From Mucilaginibacter aquaedulcis (GTDB taxonomy: Bacteria; Bacteroidota; Bacteroidia; Sphingobacteriales; Sphingobacteriaceae), in contig NZ_JAUFPR010000002.1 of the NCBI RefSeq assembly GCF_030409325.1, forward strand, positions 744,001 through 808,000: a DNA stretch of 64,000 bases. The letters are read 5' to 3'. The translations under genes and the position numbers were made by a program. A model generated the notes under the pieces. That model had not been told where the DNA came from, made no database searches, and saw only the letters and a list, made by a program, of their open reading frames with translations. Positions 38,128-48,425 of the stretch are shown piece after piece (positions within the stretch are counted from its first letter, which is position 1; the number at the start of each line of letters is the position of its first letter).

Positions 38128-39171
38128 TCAAAGTGGCAATACTTTATATAATTTGTTAATGAGTTTTTGGGTAACCAGTGATATGAGATAAGTAAAGCAG
38201 AATAAAATCACACAGCTGATTATATTAAAATCATATCCAAACTTTTTACAGCCCAAAATAGCAATGCTCATGAAACAAAAATGTAAAAGGTAGAACTGAA
38301 ATGAGAGATCGCCAATTTTTAAGAAGAACTGATTTACAAATTTGATATTGACCCTGTAAATAACAACCGCCAAACCCAGATAACCCACTAAAGCGGGCAG
38401 ATCGTCAAGCATTTTACCAACTACTCCTAACTGAGTTGCCAAAGTAAAAAACAATATCAAACCCAATATAGTTAAGCCTGAAAGTACTCCCCAGCTTATA
38501 TTTTCAAATCTGAAGCCGCGATAGATGTACTGATTGGCAACAAACATTCCCAGCACAAACTCCCATAAAAATTGCAGAAAAAAGCTATTCCAAACCCTTA
38601 AGTCGGCTTTACCTAACAGCAAAACCGTTGTACTCCAGCTAATACTTATTGCAAAGGCAATAAATGCAAGTTTTTTTATATTGATCTTCCGTTCAAGTCT
38701 TATAATTAACGGGAACACTAAATAGAGCTGTATTATGGTTGAAACAAACCAAAATTGATAGCCATAACTGCCAATTATAGATTCATCAAACATTTTATAA
38801 AGCAGGATATGCCCCATTAAAGCGTACAATGAAAGCGGATAAATAGGTATAAATATGGAGATAATAAATATCAATAACACAGTTAACGTTACCGGGATAT
38901 AAATCTTCAAAAACCGCTTTTTTACGAATTGCCAGTAAGGCAATGCCTTTTTGCTATTTGCCAGGTAAAGGCCAAAGCCAGATACAAAAAGAAACACATG
39001 AATACCTGTACCGCCAAAAGCTATAAGCTTTGCTATAACACGTGGAAGTGAAACATTCATAAGATAATGCATCCACACAATCGTAAAAATTGAAAATCCC
39101 TTTAAAAAATCTATTAGTTCAATTTTTTTTATCGATTGTGCTTTATTTTCTTGAACGGTTATTATATCCAT
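38128..39171 (-). CDS. Acyltransferase 3 family membrane protein
   Basis: This 347-residue protein has about ten hydrophobic helices and the acyltransferase-3 start IELIDFLKGFSIFTIVWMHYLMN with the conserved His in the first helix, then GGTGIHVFLFVSGFGLYL and the Arg-containing loop KKRFLKIYIPVTLT. These proteins move acetyl or other acyl groups to extracytoplasmic sugars, as in O-antigen and succinoglycan modification. It is convergent with the polymerase and divergent from the GQSN esterase. An alternative role is acylation of the NRPS/PKS product or transfer of it to the EPS, which is speculation. Confidence 0.9.
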   Translation of the reverse strand: MDIITVQENKAQSIKKIELIDFLKGFSIFTIVWMHYLMNVSLPRVIAKLIAFGGTGIHVFLFVSGFGLYLANSKKALPYWQFVKKRFLKIYIPVTLTVLLIFIISIFIPIYPLSLYALMGHILLYKMFDESIIGSYGYQFWFVSTIIQLYLVFPLIIRLERKINIKKLAFIAFAISISWSTTVLLLGKADLRVWNSFFLQFLWEFVLGMFVANQYIYRGFRFENISWGVLSGLTILGLILFFTLATQLGVVGKMLDDLPALVGYLGLAVVIYRVNIKFVNQFFLKIGDLSFQFYLLHFCFMSIAILGCKKFGYDFNIISCVILFCFTYLISLVTQKLINKLYKVLPL

Positions 39172-39388
39172 TTAAACCTTTATTAATTATTGCAGATTAG
39201 CTTTTTATAAATAAGAAAACTTATCTGCAAAACGTTTTTTTCAAACTCTCCTTAGTTGCAAAAATGTGTGGTCGAATATAAAAAAATAACAAATCTGATT
39301 TAAGCAATATGCCATTTAAAAATATAATCTATTTTTACCAATTATGGCGTTATTATTGCCAATATACCACTGCATCACTAAAAAATGA

Positions 39389-40228
39389 ATGAAAACATTT
39401 AAATATTTATTCTTTCTCGTCATAGGCATAACAATAGGTATAGTTGCAAATCGTAATCGGGAATACCTTATTAATGCACAATTCATCAGAAACCACTGGC
39501 ATTTCAGAAAGCCTGTTGATGATAAGAATAAAATAATAAATTCAGACAAAGTGATGTTCCTATTGGCCTTTGGCCAGTCTAATTCAGCTAATTATGGCAT
39601 GGGAAACTATGTATGCAAAAATGAGGTCTACAATTACTACAAAGGAGAATTATACAAAGCGCAGGAACCCCTATTAGGCCCCGAAGGACCAGGAAGTAGC
39701 GTATGGACAAGGGTTGCAGACATGTTAATTGACAGCGGTATTTACAAAAAGGTAATTATTGTGGGGTGTGGAATTGGTTCCACACCTGTCAACAGTTGGG
39801 CAGAGGGAAGCAGCAAAAAGGTGCTGGAAAAAACACTTGACTATTTAAAAAAAGATAATTTAAAACTAACCCATATATTATGGGAACAAGGCGAAACCGA
39901 TAATGCCAACAATACCACTAAAACTCAGTATAAAAAGGATCTGAAAAATGTAATAAGTATTGTAAGGCAAACACAGCCATCAGCCCCATTCTTTGTTTCT
40001 ATTACCAGTTATTTCCCTTATGGTGAAGAGAAAAACATTCTCGGCATAGATACCGACATTACCCAGGCACAATTGGAAGTTATTAAAGAGGGTAATAATA
40101 TTAAGCAAGGACCAAATACCGATTCTTTAAATTTATGTTATTACAGATATAACGACCTTCACTTCACCGAGCACGGGTTAGATAAATTGGCTTACAAATG
40201 GTTTAAACAAATTAAGGCAAATCAGTAA
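39389..40228 (+). CDS. GQSN-type carbohydrate esterase (sialate O-acetylesterase-like)
   Basis: This 279-residue protein has an N-terminal hydrophobic anchor (YLFFLVIGITIGIVA) and an SGNH-like fold. The nucleophile block reads LLAFGQSNSANYGMGN, the third block ILWEQGETDN, and the catalytic Asp/His block NDLHFTEHG near the C-terminus. This is the DUF303/CE6 type of sialate or xylan O-acetylesterase. It would deacetylate polysaccharide in the periplasm or outside, opposing the acetyltransferases of the locus. It is divergent from the acyltransferase-3 gene. Confidence 0.82.
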   Translation: MKTFKYLFFLVIGITIGIVANRNREYLINAQFIRNHWHFRKPVDDKNKIINSDKVMFLLAFGQSNSANYGMGNYVCKNEVYNYYKGELYKAQEPLLGPEGPGSSVWTRVADMLIDSGIYKKVIIVGCGIGSTPVNSWAEGSSKKVLEKTLDYLKKDNLKLTHILWEQGETDNANNTTKTQYKKDLKNVISIVRQTQPSAPFFVSITSYFPYGEEKNILGIDTDITQAQLEVIKEGNNIKQGPNTDSLNLCYYRYNDLHFTEHGLDKLAYKWFKQIKANQ

Positions 40229-40414
40229 TTCAGGAAAATAACTAAATTTTAATGTTATTATTCAACATTTACCACCTATCTGACGTAAAAGTATTAGGCT
40301 AATTAATCACTATTTACACGATAAATAACCTTTGCATATTGAACACTTATCAATAATCGCAAACGTAAGTCTATGAATTTTATAATACCTATAGCACTTA
40401 ATCAAATCTACTGA

Positions 40415-41590
40415 ATGAAACTAATTTTATGGCTTAGCCTTTTTATTGTTTTTTACACCTACGCCGGTTACGGTTTGTTTCTCTATTTTTTAATTAAGTT
40501 AAAGAGGGTTTTTAAGGGCCGGAAATCAATACCCGAAGAAAATACAAATACATTACCAACCTGCACACTAGTTGTGGCCGCCTATAATGAAGAATTGTTT
40601 ATAACTGAGAAAATAAGCAATACGTTAAAACTGAATTATCCGGCCGAAAAATTAAGTATTCTTTTTATAACAGATGGCTCATCTGATAGCACTCCTGCTA
40701 TTATAGAGAAATATCCGCAAATTAAATTATTGCATCAGCCTCAGCGGGCGGGCAAAATAGCCGCCATTCATAGGGCTATGGAATATGTTAATACAGATGT
40801 TATTGTTTTTACCGATGCCAATACTTTCCTTAATCAAAATGCGCTGATAAAAATATGCCGGCATTATGCCGACAACACAGTTGGCGCGGTTGCCGGCGAA
40901 AAACGGGTGCATTTTGATGAAACTGCAGATGCAAGCGCTGCCGGTGAAGGCTTTTACTGGAAATACGAATCAACACTTAAAAAATGGGATTCGGAGCTTT
41001 ATTCGGTTGTTGGCGCCGCAGGTGAATTATTCAGTGTCAGGCGATCTTTATATCAACCTGTTGCATCAGATACCGTGCTTGATGATTTTATGATCTCTAT
41101 GCTTATTGCAAAAAAGGGATATCGTATTGTATATGAGCCGGAGGCTTATGCTACAGAAACTGCATCGGAAAATGTAACTGAAGAGTTAAAAAGAAAAATC
41201 AGGATCGCAGCTGGTGGAATACAATCAATTTTACGCCTAAAAAGCTTATTTAACCCGTTCGCTTATCCTGTTCTTTCTTTTCAATACATTAGCCATCGAG
41301 TTTTACGGTGGACCATCACACCCTTTTTACTGATTCTTTCTTTTATTCTGAACATCGTTCTGGCTTTACAACCTGCATCAACCGGTTATCAATTATTGCT
41401 TGTAGCACAAGTATTGTTTTATATATTAGCCATATTAGGTTTTATTATGGAGAGCAGGCAATTACGTGTTAAAATACTGTTTATTCCATACTATTTCTGT
41501 GTAATGAATTATGCGGTATTAGCTGGCATAATCAGGTATTTTTCTACTAAACAAAGTGCAGTATGGGAAAAAGTTGAGCGTAAAAAATAA
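40415..41590 (+). CDS. Membrane glycosyltransferase, GT2 family
   Basis: This 391-residue protein has an N-terminal helix (ILWLSLFIVFYTYAGYGLFLYF), a GT-A domain (CTLVVAAYNEELFITEKI, LFITDGSSDST, VIVFTDANTFL with the DxD at about residues 135-137, and AGGIQSILRLKSLF), and three C-terminal helices. It resembles inverting transferases of the cellulose-synthase/hyaluronan type. It should add one sugar of the repeat unit, perhaps with export. It directly precedes the hybrid megasynthase gene, separated by 187 bases with a promoter candidate. Confidence 0.9.
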   Translation: MKLILWLSLFIVFYTYAGYGLFLYFLIKLKRVFKGRKSIPEENTNTLPTCTLVVAAYNEELFITEKISNTLKLNYPAEKLSILFITDGSSDSTPAIIEKYPQIKLLHQPQRAGKIAAIHRAMEYVNTDVIVFTDANTFLNQNALIKICRHYADNTVGAVAGEKRVHFDETADASAAGEGFYWKYESTLKKWDSELYSVVGAAGELFSVRRSLYQPVASDTVLDDFMISMLIAKKGYRIVYEPEAYATETASENVTEELKRKIRIAAGGIQSILRLKSLFNPFAYPVLSFQYISHRVLRWTITPFLLILSFILNIVLALQPASTGYQLLLVAQVLFYILAILGFIMESRQLRVKILFIPYYFCVMNYAVLAGIIRYFSTKQSAVWEKVERKK

Positions 41591-41671
41591 TTGAAATTAT
41601 TTTTTTACTTTTTTGATATATCATTGTTATTTATTTTTTATTGATCTATGCTCATATATTGAATTAATTTA

Positions 41672-41704
41672 TTTGTTACATTAACATTATCCTGAGTTAC
41701 TTTA
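41672..41704 (+). promoter_or_regulatory. Promoter candidate for the hybrid NRPS/PKS gene
   Basis: TTTG at 41672-41675, 21 bases, then TTACTTTA at 41697-41704. Spacing fits the Bacteroidota pattern but the -7 element deviates from TAnnTTTG at two of six positions. The leader would be about 67 bases. Confidence 0.35.
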
Positions 41705-41777
41705 AAGTTCCTGCATCAACTTTAAAAAGTCCTGAAAACAGGGGCTGGCTACAGATAATAAATCTTGTCAAAAACCA

Positions 41778-44700
41778 ATGAACAACAATAATAGCAACGT
41801 AGCTTCTGAATATATTGAGCGCCCCGTTTCGGTACATCAATTATTTGAGCTGCAAGCGAACAAAACACCAGATACACTTGCTGTTAAATACGGTAATATA
41901 CAATTAACCTATAGCCAGCTTAATCAAAAAGCAAATGCTATAGCTGCTCAGATTCTGAAGCAATCGCCCAAATCAGCTATTGTAGGCGTAAACACATATC
42001 GCTGCGTTGAAACTATAATTAGTGTATTAGCCATACTTAAAGCGGGAAAGGCATATTTACCGCTCGACCCTGAATATCCAAAAGAAAGACTCGAACAGAT
42101 CATAACAGATTCGGGTATCGACCTTTGCTTGACTACTGGAGAACAGGCTACCTTTTTTGAAGAATTGCCTGTTAATGTTTTATTAAGTGATCAGGAATAT
42201 CCCGATAGCTTTGCTCCTTCTAATATAGAAAAGCCTGCAGGTGCCTACGTTTTATATACATCTGGCTCAACCGGCACACCTAAAGGCGTACTCATGGGGC
42301 ATGCTGCTTTAGTAAACCTGTTGTTATGGCAACAAGCAAATTCCATTTCCACAACAGGAATTAGCACCTTACAATTTGCTCCACTTACTTTTGATGTATC
42401 TTTTCAGGAGATCTTTGCTACGTTAACTACCGGCGGAACTTTAGTGCTCATCCATGAAGACTTAAGGATAGACCCGCTTAAACTATTGCAGTATATCGAC
42501 GAACATGCTATAAACAGAATATTTTTACCGTTTGTGGTACTTCAATATTTAACTGAGGCTGCAAACGCGAACAATTATATTCCAGCTTGCCTGCAAGAGG
42601 TAATGACAGCCGGAGAACAGTTGAAAGTAACGCCACAGATCAGTTCCTTTTTTAAGGCTCTGCCTGGTTCCGTTTTATATAACCAGTATGGCCCTACTGA
42701 AACGCATGTTGTAACACAGCTAAAATTAGATGGCGATGCATTACAATGGCCTTCACTACCTTCAATAGGTATACCTGTTTACGATACAGAGATTCTGATT
42801 CTTGACGAGAACCTCAATAAGTTACCCCTTGGGGAAATCGGTGAGCTTTGTGTAGCAGGAATAAGCCTTGCTGAGGGCTATTTGAATAAACCTGATCTTA
42901 CCTCCGAAAAATTCACCAACTACCGTCAGGATGCAACAAGCAAAGTGGAACGTATCTACCGTACAGGCGATTTGGCTCGTTACCTGCCCAATGGTAATAT
43001 TGAATATTTAGGCCGGAGGGATACACAAGTAAAAATCCGTGGCAACCGGGTAGAACTTGGCGAAATTGAGGTGCTACTAAATCAGCTTGAAAACATTCAG
43101 CAAGCTGTAGTTATTGCCCGCGAAGATGCTTCTGGGCAAAAGAGATTATTAGCTTATCTTGTTGCTAACGGTAATCAGCAAAATACGGATAAGGTTCGCC
43201 TGCATCTAGAGCAACACCTCCCCGACTTTATGCTGCCATCAGCATATGTATGGCTTATGGAATTACCCAAAACCACAAGTGGTAAAGTTGACCGCAAGGC
43301 GCTCCCCCAACCAAGCCTTCAGCGTCCGGATTTTGATGTATTGTACAAAGCGCCATCAAACCCGGTTCAGGTTAACATCACTAATGTATTAAACGAACTT
43401 TTACAGATAGATAAAATAGGTATTGATGATGATTTTTTTAAGCTTGGTGGTAATTCGCTCCTTGCCTTAAAAACTGTTGCGGAGCTAAAGCAAAAATATA
43501 ATTACCAATTGCCGGTTACTAAACTTTATCAATACCCTACTGTAAGTGGTATGGCTTCTTTTCTGAGCAATGATCAAAAAGTTAGTCTAAAGCCATCTGT
43601 CCGGAAAAAGAATGACCATAACACTAACCGCGATGTAGCTATTATAGGTATGGCAGGGCGTTTTCCCGGTGCCAATACAATTGATGAATTTTGGCAATTA
43701 TTAAGCGAAGGGCGTGAAACTACCAGCTTTTTCAGCGATGAAGAAATAGATGAAAACATTCCTGACAGTATAAAAAATGACCCTGCATATGTAAAAGCAA
43801 GGGGTATTATTGATAAGGCAGATGAATTTGATGCTGAGTTCTTTGGTTTTAATCCAAGAGCTGCCGAGCTCATGGATCCGCAGCAGCGTATTTTCTTAGA
43901 GTTGGCTTGGGAAGTATTGGAAAAAACAGGTCATCTGCCTCAGCACTACAGCGGACTTGTAGGTGTTTTTGCCGGATGCGGTTATAATACCTATTATAAT
44001 AACAATGTTTTAACTAACCCTGAGCTTGTTGAACGCACCGGACATTTCCAGGTTCGGTTACTTAACGAAAAAGATTATATAGCTACGCGCACAGCTTATC
44101 AATTAAACCTTGAGGGACCGGCAGTAGCAGTTTACGCTGCCTGTTCAACATCACTTTTGGCTGTAGCGCAGGCAGTAAGCAGTATTCGCGATGGCCAATG
44201 CACTGTAGCCATTGCCGGAGCAGCTTCAATCACATCGCCTGTAAATAGCGGGCACTTGTATGAAGAAGGCTCAATCATGAGCAGCGACGGGCATTGCCGT
44301 CCATTTGATTCATCAGCAACCGGCACTGTGTTTAGTGATGGTGCAGGTGTAGTTTTATTAAAAAATCTGGATGATGCTAAACGCGATAACGATATTATCT
44401 ATGGTATAATAAAAGGCATTGGGGTAAATAACGATGGCGCAGGTAAAAGCAGTTTTGGCGGACCGAGCGCTATTGGCCAGGCTGGTGCTATAGCGATGGC
44501 TATAAATGATGCTGGTATAGAATCGTCAAGCATAAGCTATGTAGAGGCACACGGCACTGCCACTCCTATTGGTGATCCAATAGAAATAGAGGGCTTAAAT
44601 CTTGCTTTTGGCGAACAGAAACAAAAACAGTTTTGTGCCATTGGTTCAGTAAAAAGTAATATGGGGCATCTTACTGCGGCCTCTGGCGTGGCCGGGCTTA

Positions 44701-47700
44701 TTAAAACGCTTCTTGCACTACGCTACAAACAGATTCCGCCTTCGTTATTTTACAAAGAGATCAATCCTAACATAAACATTACGGATAGCCCATTTTATGT
44801 AAATGCACAATTAAAGGAATGGGATAGTGAAACTAAAAGACGTGCAGGGATAAGCTCTTTTGGCGTTGGGGGTACCAATGTACATGTAGTTGTGGAAGAA
44901 TTTGAATCTGCACCTGTAGCTGAAAGCCTTGATAAGCCGCTAAAATTGATCAGCTGGTCTGCAAAAACAGAAAGCAGCTTGAATAATTATGCTAAAAAGC
45001 TTTCAGATTATATAACACAGCACCCCAACATCAATTTGAATGATGTTGCTTATACTTTACAAAACACACGGGCTGATTTTAACTTCCGCAAATTCATCAT
45101 AGCAAAGGATAGTGACGACTTATTAGCTAAGCTAAATTCAGCAGATAATGATGCATCGACATCAAAAAACATTAACGCAAAGGCCAATGGTGTCATATTT
45201 ATATTTCCAGGGCAGGGTTCACAATATCCTGAAATGGGCAGAAACCTTTATCAAACCGAGCCGGTATTCGCCAACGCTGTAAATGAATGTGTAAGCTTAT
45301 TAAAAGGAACTATACATAAAGATCTTCTTGATGTAATGTATCCGGCTACACCTGATGAGCAAGCCGCTGAAAATATTAAACAAACCATAAATGCCCAGCC
45401 TGCCATATTTATTGTGGAGTACGCGATGGCCAAATTATGGATTAGTAAAGGCATTGAACCTGAGATCTTGACCGGGCACAGTGTAGGCGAATTTGTAGCC
45501 GCACATTTAGCCGGAATATTCAGCTTGCAAGATGTGTTAACCATCATATCAGAAAGAGCAAGATTAGTTAATAGCACCACTCCCGGGAAAATGCTATCAG
45601 TAAGGTTAGAGGAAGATCAGCTACAGGAGATTTTGATCGATGGTTTATCTATCGCCGCTGTTAACAGTAAAAAGCTATGCGTTGTTGCTGGCCCTACCGA
45701 ATTAATTGAGCAATTTTCCGATATATTGTCTGAAAGGGGTATTCCTGGTCGCTTATTAGCAACAAGCCATGCCTTCCATTCATCTATGATGGATGATATC
45801 GTTCCAGTGTTTGAGTCGGTAATAAGATCTGTTAAACTCAATCCTCCGGTAAAGCCTATTGTATCAACAGTAACAGGAAATTGGATGAGCGCGAATGAAG
45901 CCACTGACCCAGCTTATTGGTCGCACCATTTGAGAAAAACCGTACGTTTTGCCAATGCGCTCGACACTTTAATAGAAGACACAGACCGAATTTTCCTGGA
46001 AACAGGACCTGGTACTACATTAGCCACATTGGCCAGGCAACATTACGCTGGTAAATCTGTTGCTATAATACCGGGATTTGAAAAAAATGCAACCTTTAAC
46101 GAAGACTATTCCGTACTAAAAGCGTTAGGGCAATTATGGCTAAATGGCGCCGAACCAAACTGGAAAATAATTTATGATAATCAAAACAGGCAAAGGATAG
46201 ATCTGCCTGCGTATGCTTTTGATCATAAAAGTTACTGGTTGAAGCCAGCAATAAAAATTAATATTACTGAGACCGCCTCAGATGCTTATATACAACAACA
46301 CGAAACAACAATACCGCAAACTATACAGATGAGAAAAGATATTTTAATAAATAAACTAAAAGAAATATTTGAAGATGCTGCCGGCATTGAAATTGATGCT
46401 GCCCACACCGGCCTGAATTTTATCGAAATCGGCTTTGACTCATTGTCACTAACCCAAATAGCTACCAACCTTAAAAAAACATTTAATATACCCATAACCT
46501 TCAGAAAGTTATTTGAAGAATACAATAGCTTGCAATTATTGGCCGCTTATCTTGATGCCAGCCTGCCTGCTGACGAATTTAAACCTAAGGTTATTGCTCC
46601 GGCACCTGTTGCAGCCGCACAGCAACCAGCATTTACCGTTCAGGTTCCGGTTATTGGCAATAATGCTAATAATAGCAATAACGATCTTGTTATAGGGTTA
46701 ATATCACAACAATTACAATTATTAAGCAGCCAGCTTGCGCTTATACAAAATGGGAATAGCTTGCCTGCAGCTACAATTCAAAATAACATTATCCCTAATG
46801 CAGTAGCAACGACTGAAAAACCAAAGAAAATAGAATTTGAACTCACTTCGGAAGAAGCAATTGAGATCAAAAAGCCTTTTGGAGCAACAGCCCGTATTGA
46901 AAAACAAACGCTGGAGCTTGATAAAAAGCAATCGGATTTTTTAAACGATTTAACCCGCAGATATAACGAAAAAACCAAGGGTAGTAAAGCGCAAACCCAA
47001 AAAGATCGTTCGTATATGGCCGATCCGAGGGTGGTTAGTGGATTCAGGCCTTTAACTAAAGAAGTAGTATACCCGCTTGTAGTTAACCGTTCAAAAGGCA
47101 GCCATGTATGGGATATTGACGGCAACGAATATATTGACGCCTTGAATGGTTTCGGCTCAAATTTTTTGGGATATCAAACAGATTACCTAAAAAAAGCTGT
47201 TTTGGAACAGGTAGAAAAAGGCTACGAAATTGGCCCGCAACATGAATTAGCCGGCGAGGTTTGCAAGTTAATTACGGAGTTCACCAATTTTGATAGGGCG
47301 GCACTTTGTAATACAGGATCAGAAGCTGTTTTAGGAGCTATGCGGATAGCTCGTACGGTTACAGGACGCTCACTTATTGTGGCATTCAGCGGTTCATATC
47401 ACGGCATTAATGATGAGGTTATTGTTCGTGGTACCAAAAAGTTAAAAACCGTACCTGCTGCACCTGGTATTATGCCAGAAGTAGTTCAGAACATGCTGAT
47501 ACTGGATTATGGTACCGAAGAATCACTTCAAATAATTGCAGAAAGAGCACATGAGCTGGCAGCAGTGTTGGTTGAGCCGGTTCAAAGCCGTCGACCTGAA
47601 TTTCAACCAGTTGCATTCCTGAAAAAGGTACGTGAGATAACTCAAAAATCAGAAACAGTGCTCATATTTGACGAAGTTATTTCTGGTTTCCGCATGCATC

Positions 47701-48425
47701 CGGGCGGCGCACAGGCATTATTCGGTATCAAGGCTGATTTGGGCACTTATGGAAAAGTAATTGGCGGAGGCATGCCTATTGGCGCTATTGCAGGTATCAG
47801 CAAATATATGGATGCCCTGGATGGTGGTAACTGGCAGTTTGGTGATGATTCTTCGCCCGAAGCAGGTGTTACATACTTTGCTGGAACATTTGTGCGCCAT
47901 CCATTAGCACTTGCTGCTGGTAAAGCATCCTTATTATATATGAAAGAGAAAGGGCCAGCTCTGCAGGAAGGCTTAAATGCACGCACTCAACGTCTTGCTG
48001 ATTCGCTCAATGCTATTTGCGAACAGTATGGATTACCTTTATACGTCCCTTCATTCGGTTCATTATGGAAAATAAAATTCAAGTATGAACTGGCCTATGG
48101 TGAGTTACTATTTACGCTAATGCGTTTAAAAGGTATTCATATATGGGATCTGTTCCCTTGTTTCTTAACGGCAGCACATACCGATGAAGAGGTAGATCAA
48201 ATCATCAGTAAATTTGAAGAAAGCGTTGTTGAACTGATAAAATCGGGTTTCATGCCATCTGAAAAAAAGGAACCGGTTGTTAACGTTAATGTGCCTGAAG
48301 CTGGCTTAAACATTAACCCTCCGGTTGCGGGAGCTAAATTAGGTAGAGACAAAGACGGGAACCCCGGCTGGTTTATTCAGGACGATAAAAATCCAGGAAA
48401 ATATTTACAGGTAAAACATGCTTGA
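41778..48425 (+). CDS. Hybrid NRPS/PKS: A-PCP-KS-AT-ACP-aminotransferase
   Basis: This 2215-residue megasynthase has no condensation domain at its start, so it loads its first amino acid itself. Order: adenylation (about 20-510; YVLYTSGSTGTPKG, A10 Lys in TTSGKVDRKAL), carrier (FFKLGGNSL, Ser near 560), ketosynthase (about 620-1050; active Cys near 789 in AACSTS, His near 925 in EAHGTA, SNMGH), acyltransferase (GHSVGE Ser near 1235; HAFHS implies malonyl), acyl carrier (GFDSLSL, Ser near 1555), class III PLP aminotransferase (about 1730-2150; FDEVISGFR, Lys near 1993). No ketoreductase is present, so the beta-ketone should become a beta-amine. A tail LGRDKDGNPGWF ends it. The stop overlaps the next start by 8 bases. 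Confidence 0.95.
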   Translation: MNNNNSNVASEYIERPVSVHQLFELQANKTPDTLAVKYGNIQLTYSQLNQKANAIAAQILKQSPKSAIVGVNTYRCVETIISVLAILKAGKAYLPLDPEYPKERLEQIITDSGIDLCLTTGEQATFFEELPVNVLLSDQEYPDSFAPSNIEKPAGAYVLYTSGSTGTPKGVLMGHAALVNLLLWQQANSISTTGISTLQFAPLTFDVSFQEIFATLTTGGTLVLIHEDLRIDPLKLLQYIDEHAINRIFLPFVVLQYLTEAANANNYIPACLQEVMTAGEQLKVTPQISSFFKALPGSVLYNQYGPTETHVVTQLKLDGDALQWPSLPSIGIPVYDTEILILDENLNKLPLGEIGELCVAGISLAEGYLNKPDLTSEKFTNYRQDATSKVERIYRTGDLARYLPNGNIEYLGRRDTQVKIRGNRVELGEIEVLLNQLENIQQAVVIAREDASGQKRLLAYLVANGNQQNTDKVRLHLEQHLPDFMLPSAYVWLMELPKTTSGKVDRKALPQPSLQRPDFDVLYKAPSNPVQVNITNVLNELLQIDKIGIDDDFFKLGGNSLLALKTVAELKQKYNYQLPVTKLYQYPTVSGMASFLSNDQKVSLKPSVRKKNDHNTNRDVAIIGMAGRFPGANTIDEFWQLLSEGRETTSFFSDEEIDENIPDSIKNDPAYVKARGIIDKADEFDAEFFGFNPRAAELMDPQQRIFLELAWEVLEKTGHLPQHYSGLVGVFAGCGYNTYYNNNVLTNPELVERTGHFQVRLLNEKDYIATRTAYQLNLEGPAVAVYAACSTSLLAVAQAVSSIRDGQCTVAIAGAASITSPVNSGHLYEEGSIMSSDGHCRPFDSSATGTVFSDGAGVVLLKNLDDAKRDNDIIYGIIKGIGVNNDGAGKSSFGGPSAIGQAGAIAMAINDAGIESSSISYVEAHGTATPIGDPIEIEGLNLAFGEQKQKQFCAIGSVKSNMGHLTAASGVAGLIKTLLALRYKQIPPSLFYKEINPNINITDSPFYVNAQLKEWDSETKRRAGISSFGVGGTNVHVVVEEFESAPVAESLDKPLKLISWSAKTESSLNNYAKKLSDYITQHPNINLNDVAYTLQNTRADFNFRKFIIAKDSDDLLAKLNSADNDASTSKNINAKANGVIFIFPGQGSQYPEMGRNLYQTEPVFANAVNECVSLLKGTIHKDLLDVMYPATPDEQAAENIKQTINAQPAIFIVEYAMAKLWISKGIEPEILTGHSVGEFVAAHLAGIFSLQDVLTIISERARLVNSTTPGKMLSVRLEEDQLQEILIDGLSIAAVNSKKLCVVAGPTELIEQFSDILSERGIPGRLLATSHAFHSSMMDDIVPVFESVIRSVKLNPPVKPIVSTVTGNWMSANEATDPAYWSHHLRKTVRFANALDTLIEDTDRIFLETGPGTTLATLARQHYAGKSVAIIPGFEKNATFNEDYSVLKALGQLWLNGAEPNWKIIYDNQNRQRIDLPAYAFDHKSYWLKPAIKINITETASDAYIQQHETTIPQTIQMRKDILINKLKEIFEDAAGIEIDAAHTGLNFIEIGFDSLSLTQIATNLKKTFNIPITFRKLFEEYNSLQLLAAYLDASLPADEFKPKVIAPAPVAAAQQPAFTVQVPVIGNNANNSNNDLVIGLISQQLQLLSSQLALIQNGNSLPAATIQNNIIPNAVATTEKPKKIEFELTSEEAIEIKKPFGATARIEKQTLELDKKQSDFLNDLTRRYNEKTKGSKAQTQKDRSYMADPRVVSGFRPLTKEVVYPLVVNRSKGSHVWDIDGNEYIDALNGFGSNFLGYQTDYLKKAVLEQVEKGYEIGPQHELAGEVCKLITEFTNFDRAALCNTGSEAVLGAMRIARTVTGRSLIVAFSGSYHGINDEVIVRGTKKLKTVPAAPGIMPEVVQNMLILDYGTEESLQIIAERAHELAAVLVEPVQSRRPEFQPVAFLKKVREITQKSETVLIFDEVISGFRMHPGGAQALFGIKADLGTYGKVIGGGMPIGAIAGISKYMDALDGGNWQFGDDSSPEAGVTYFAGTFVRHPLALAAGKASLLYMKEKGPALQEGLNARTQRLADSLNAICEQYGLPLYVPSFGSLWKIKFKYELAYGELLFTLMRLKGIHIWDLFPCFLTAAHTDEEVDQIISKFEESVVELIKSGFMPSEKKEPVVNVNVPEAGLNINPPVAGAKLGRDKDGNPGWFIQDDKNPGKYLQVKHA

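Noticed and set aside
40344..40352. TAACCTTTG, also seen near 14030, as a shared promoter element of the EPS locus
   Set aside because: The spacing differs from TAnnTTTG by one base and no -33 element is at the right distance in either place.
41778..48425. Whether the hybrid megasynthase is a trans-AT system
   Set aside because: An acyltransferase domain with GHSVGE and HAFHS is present in cis.
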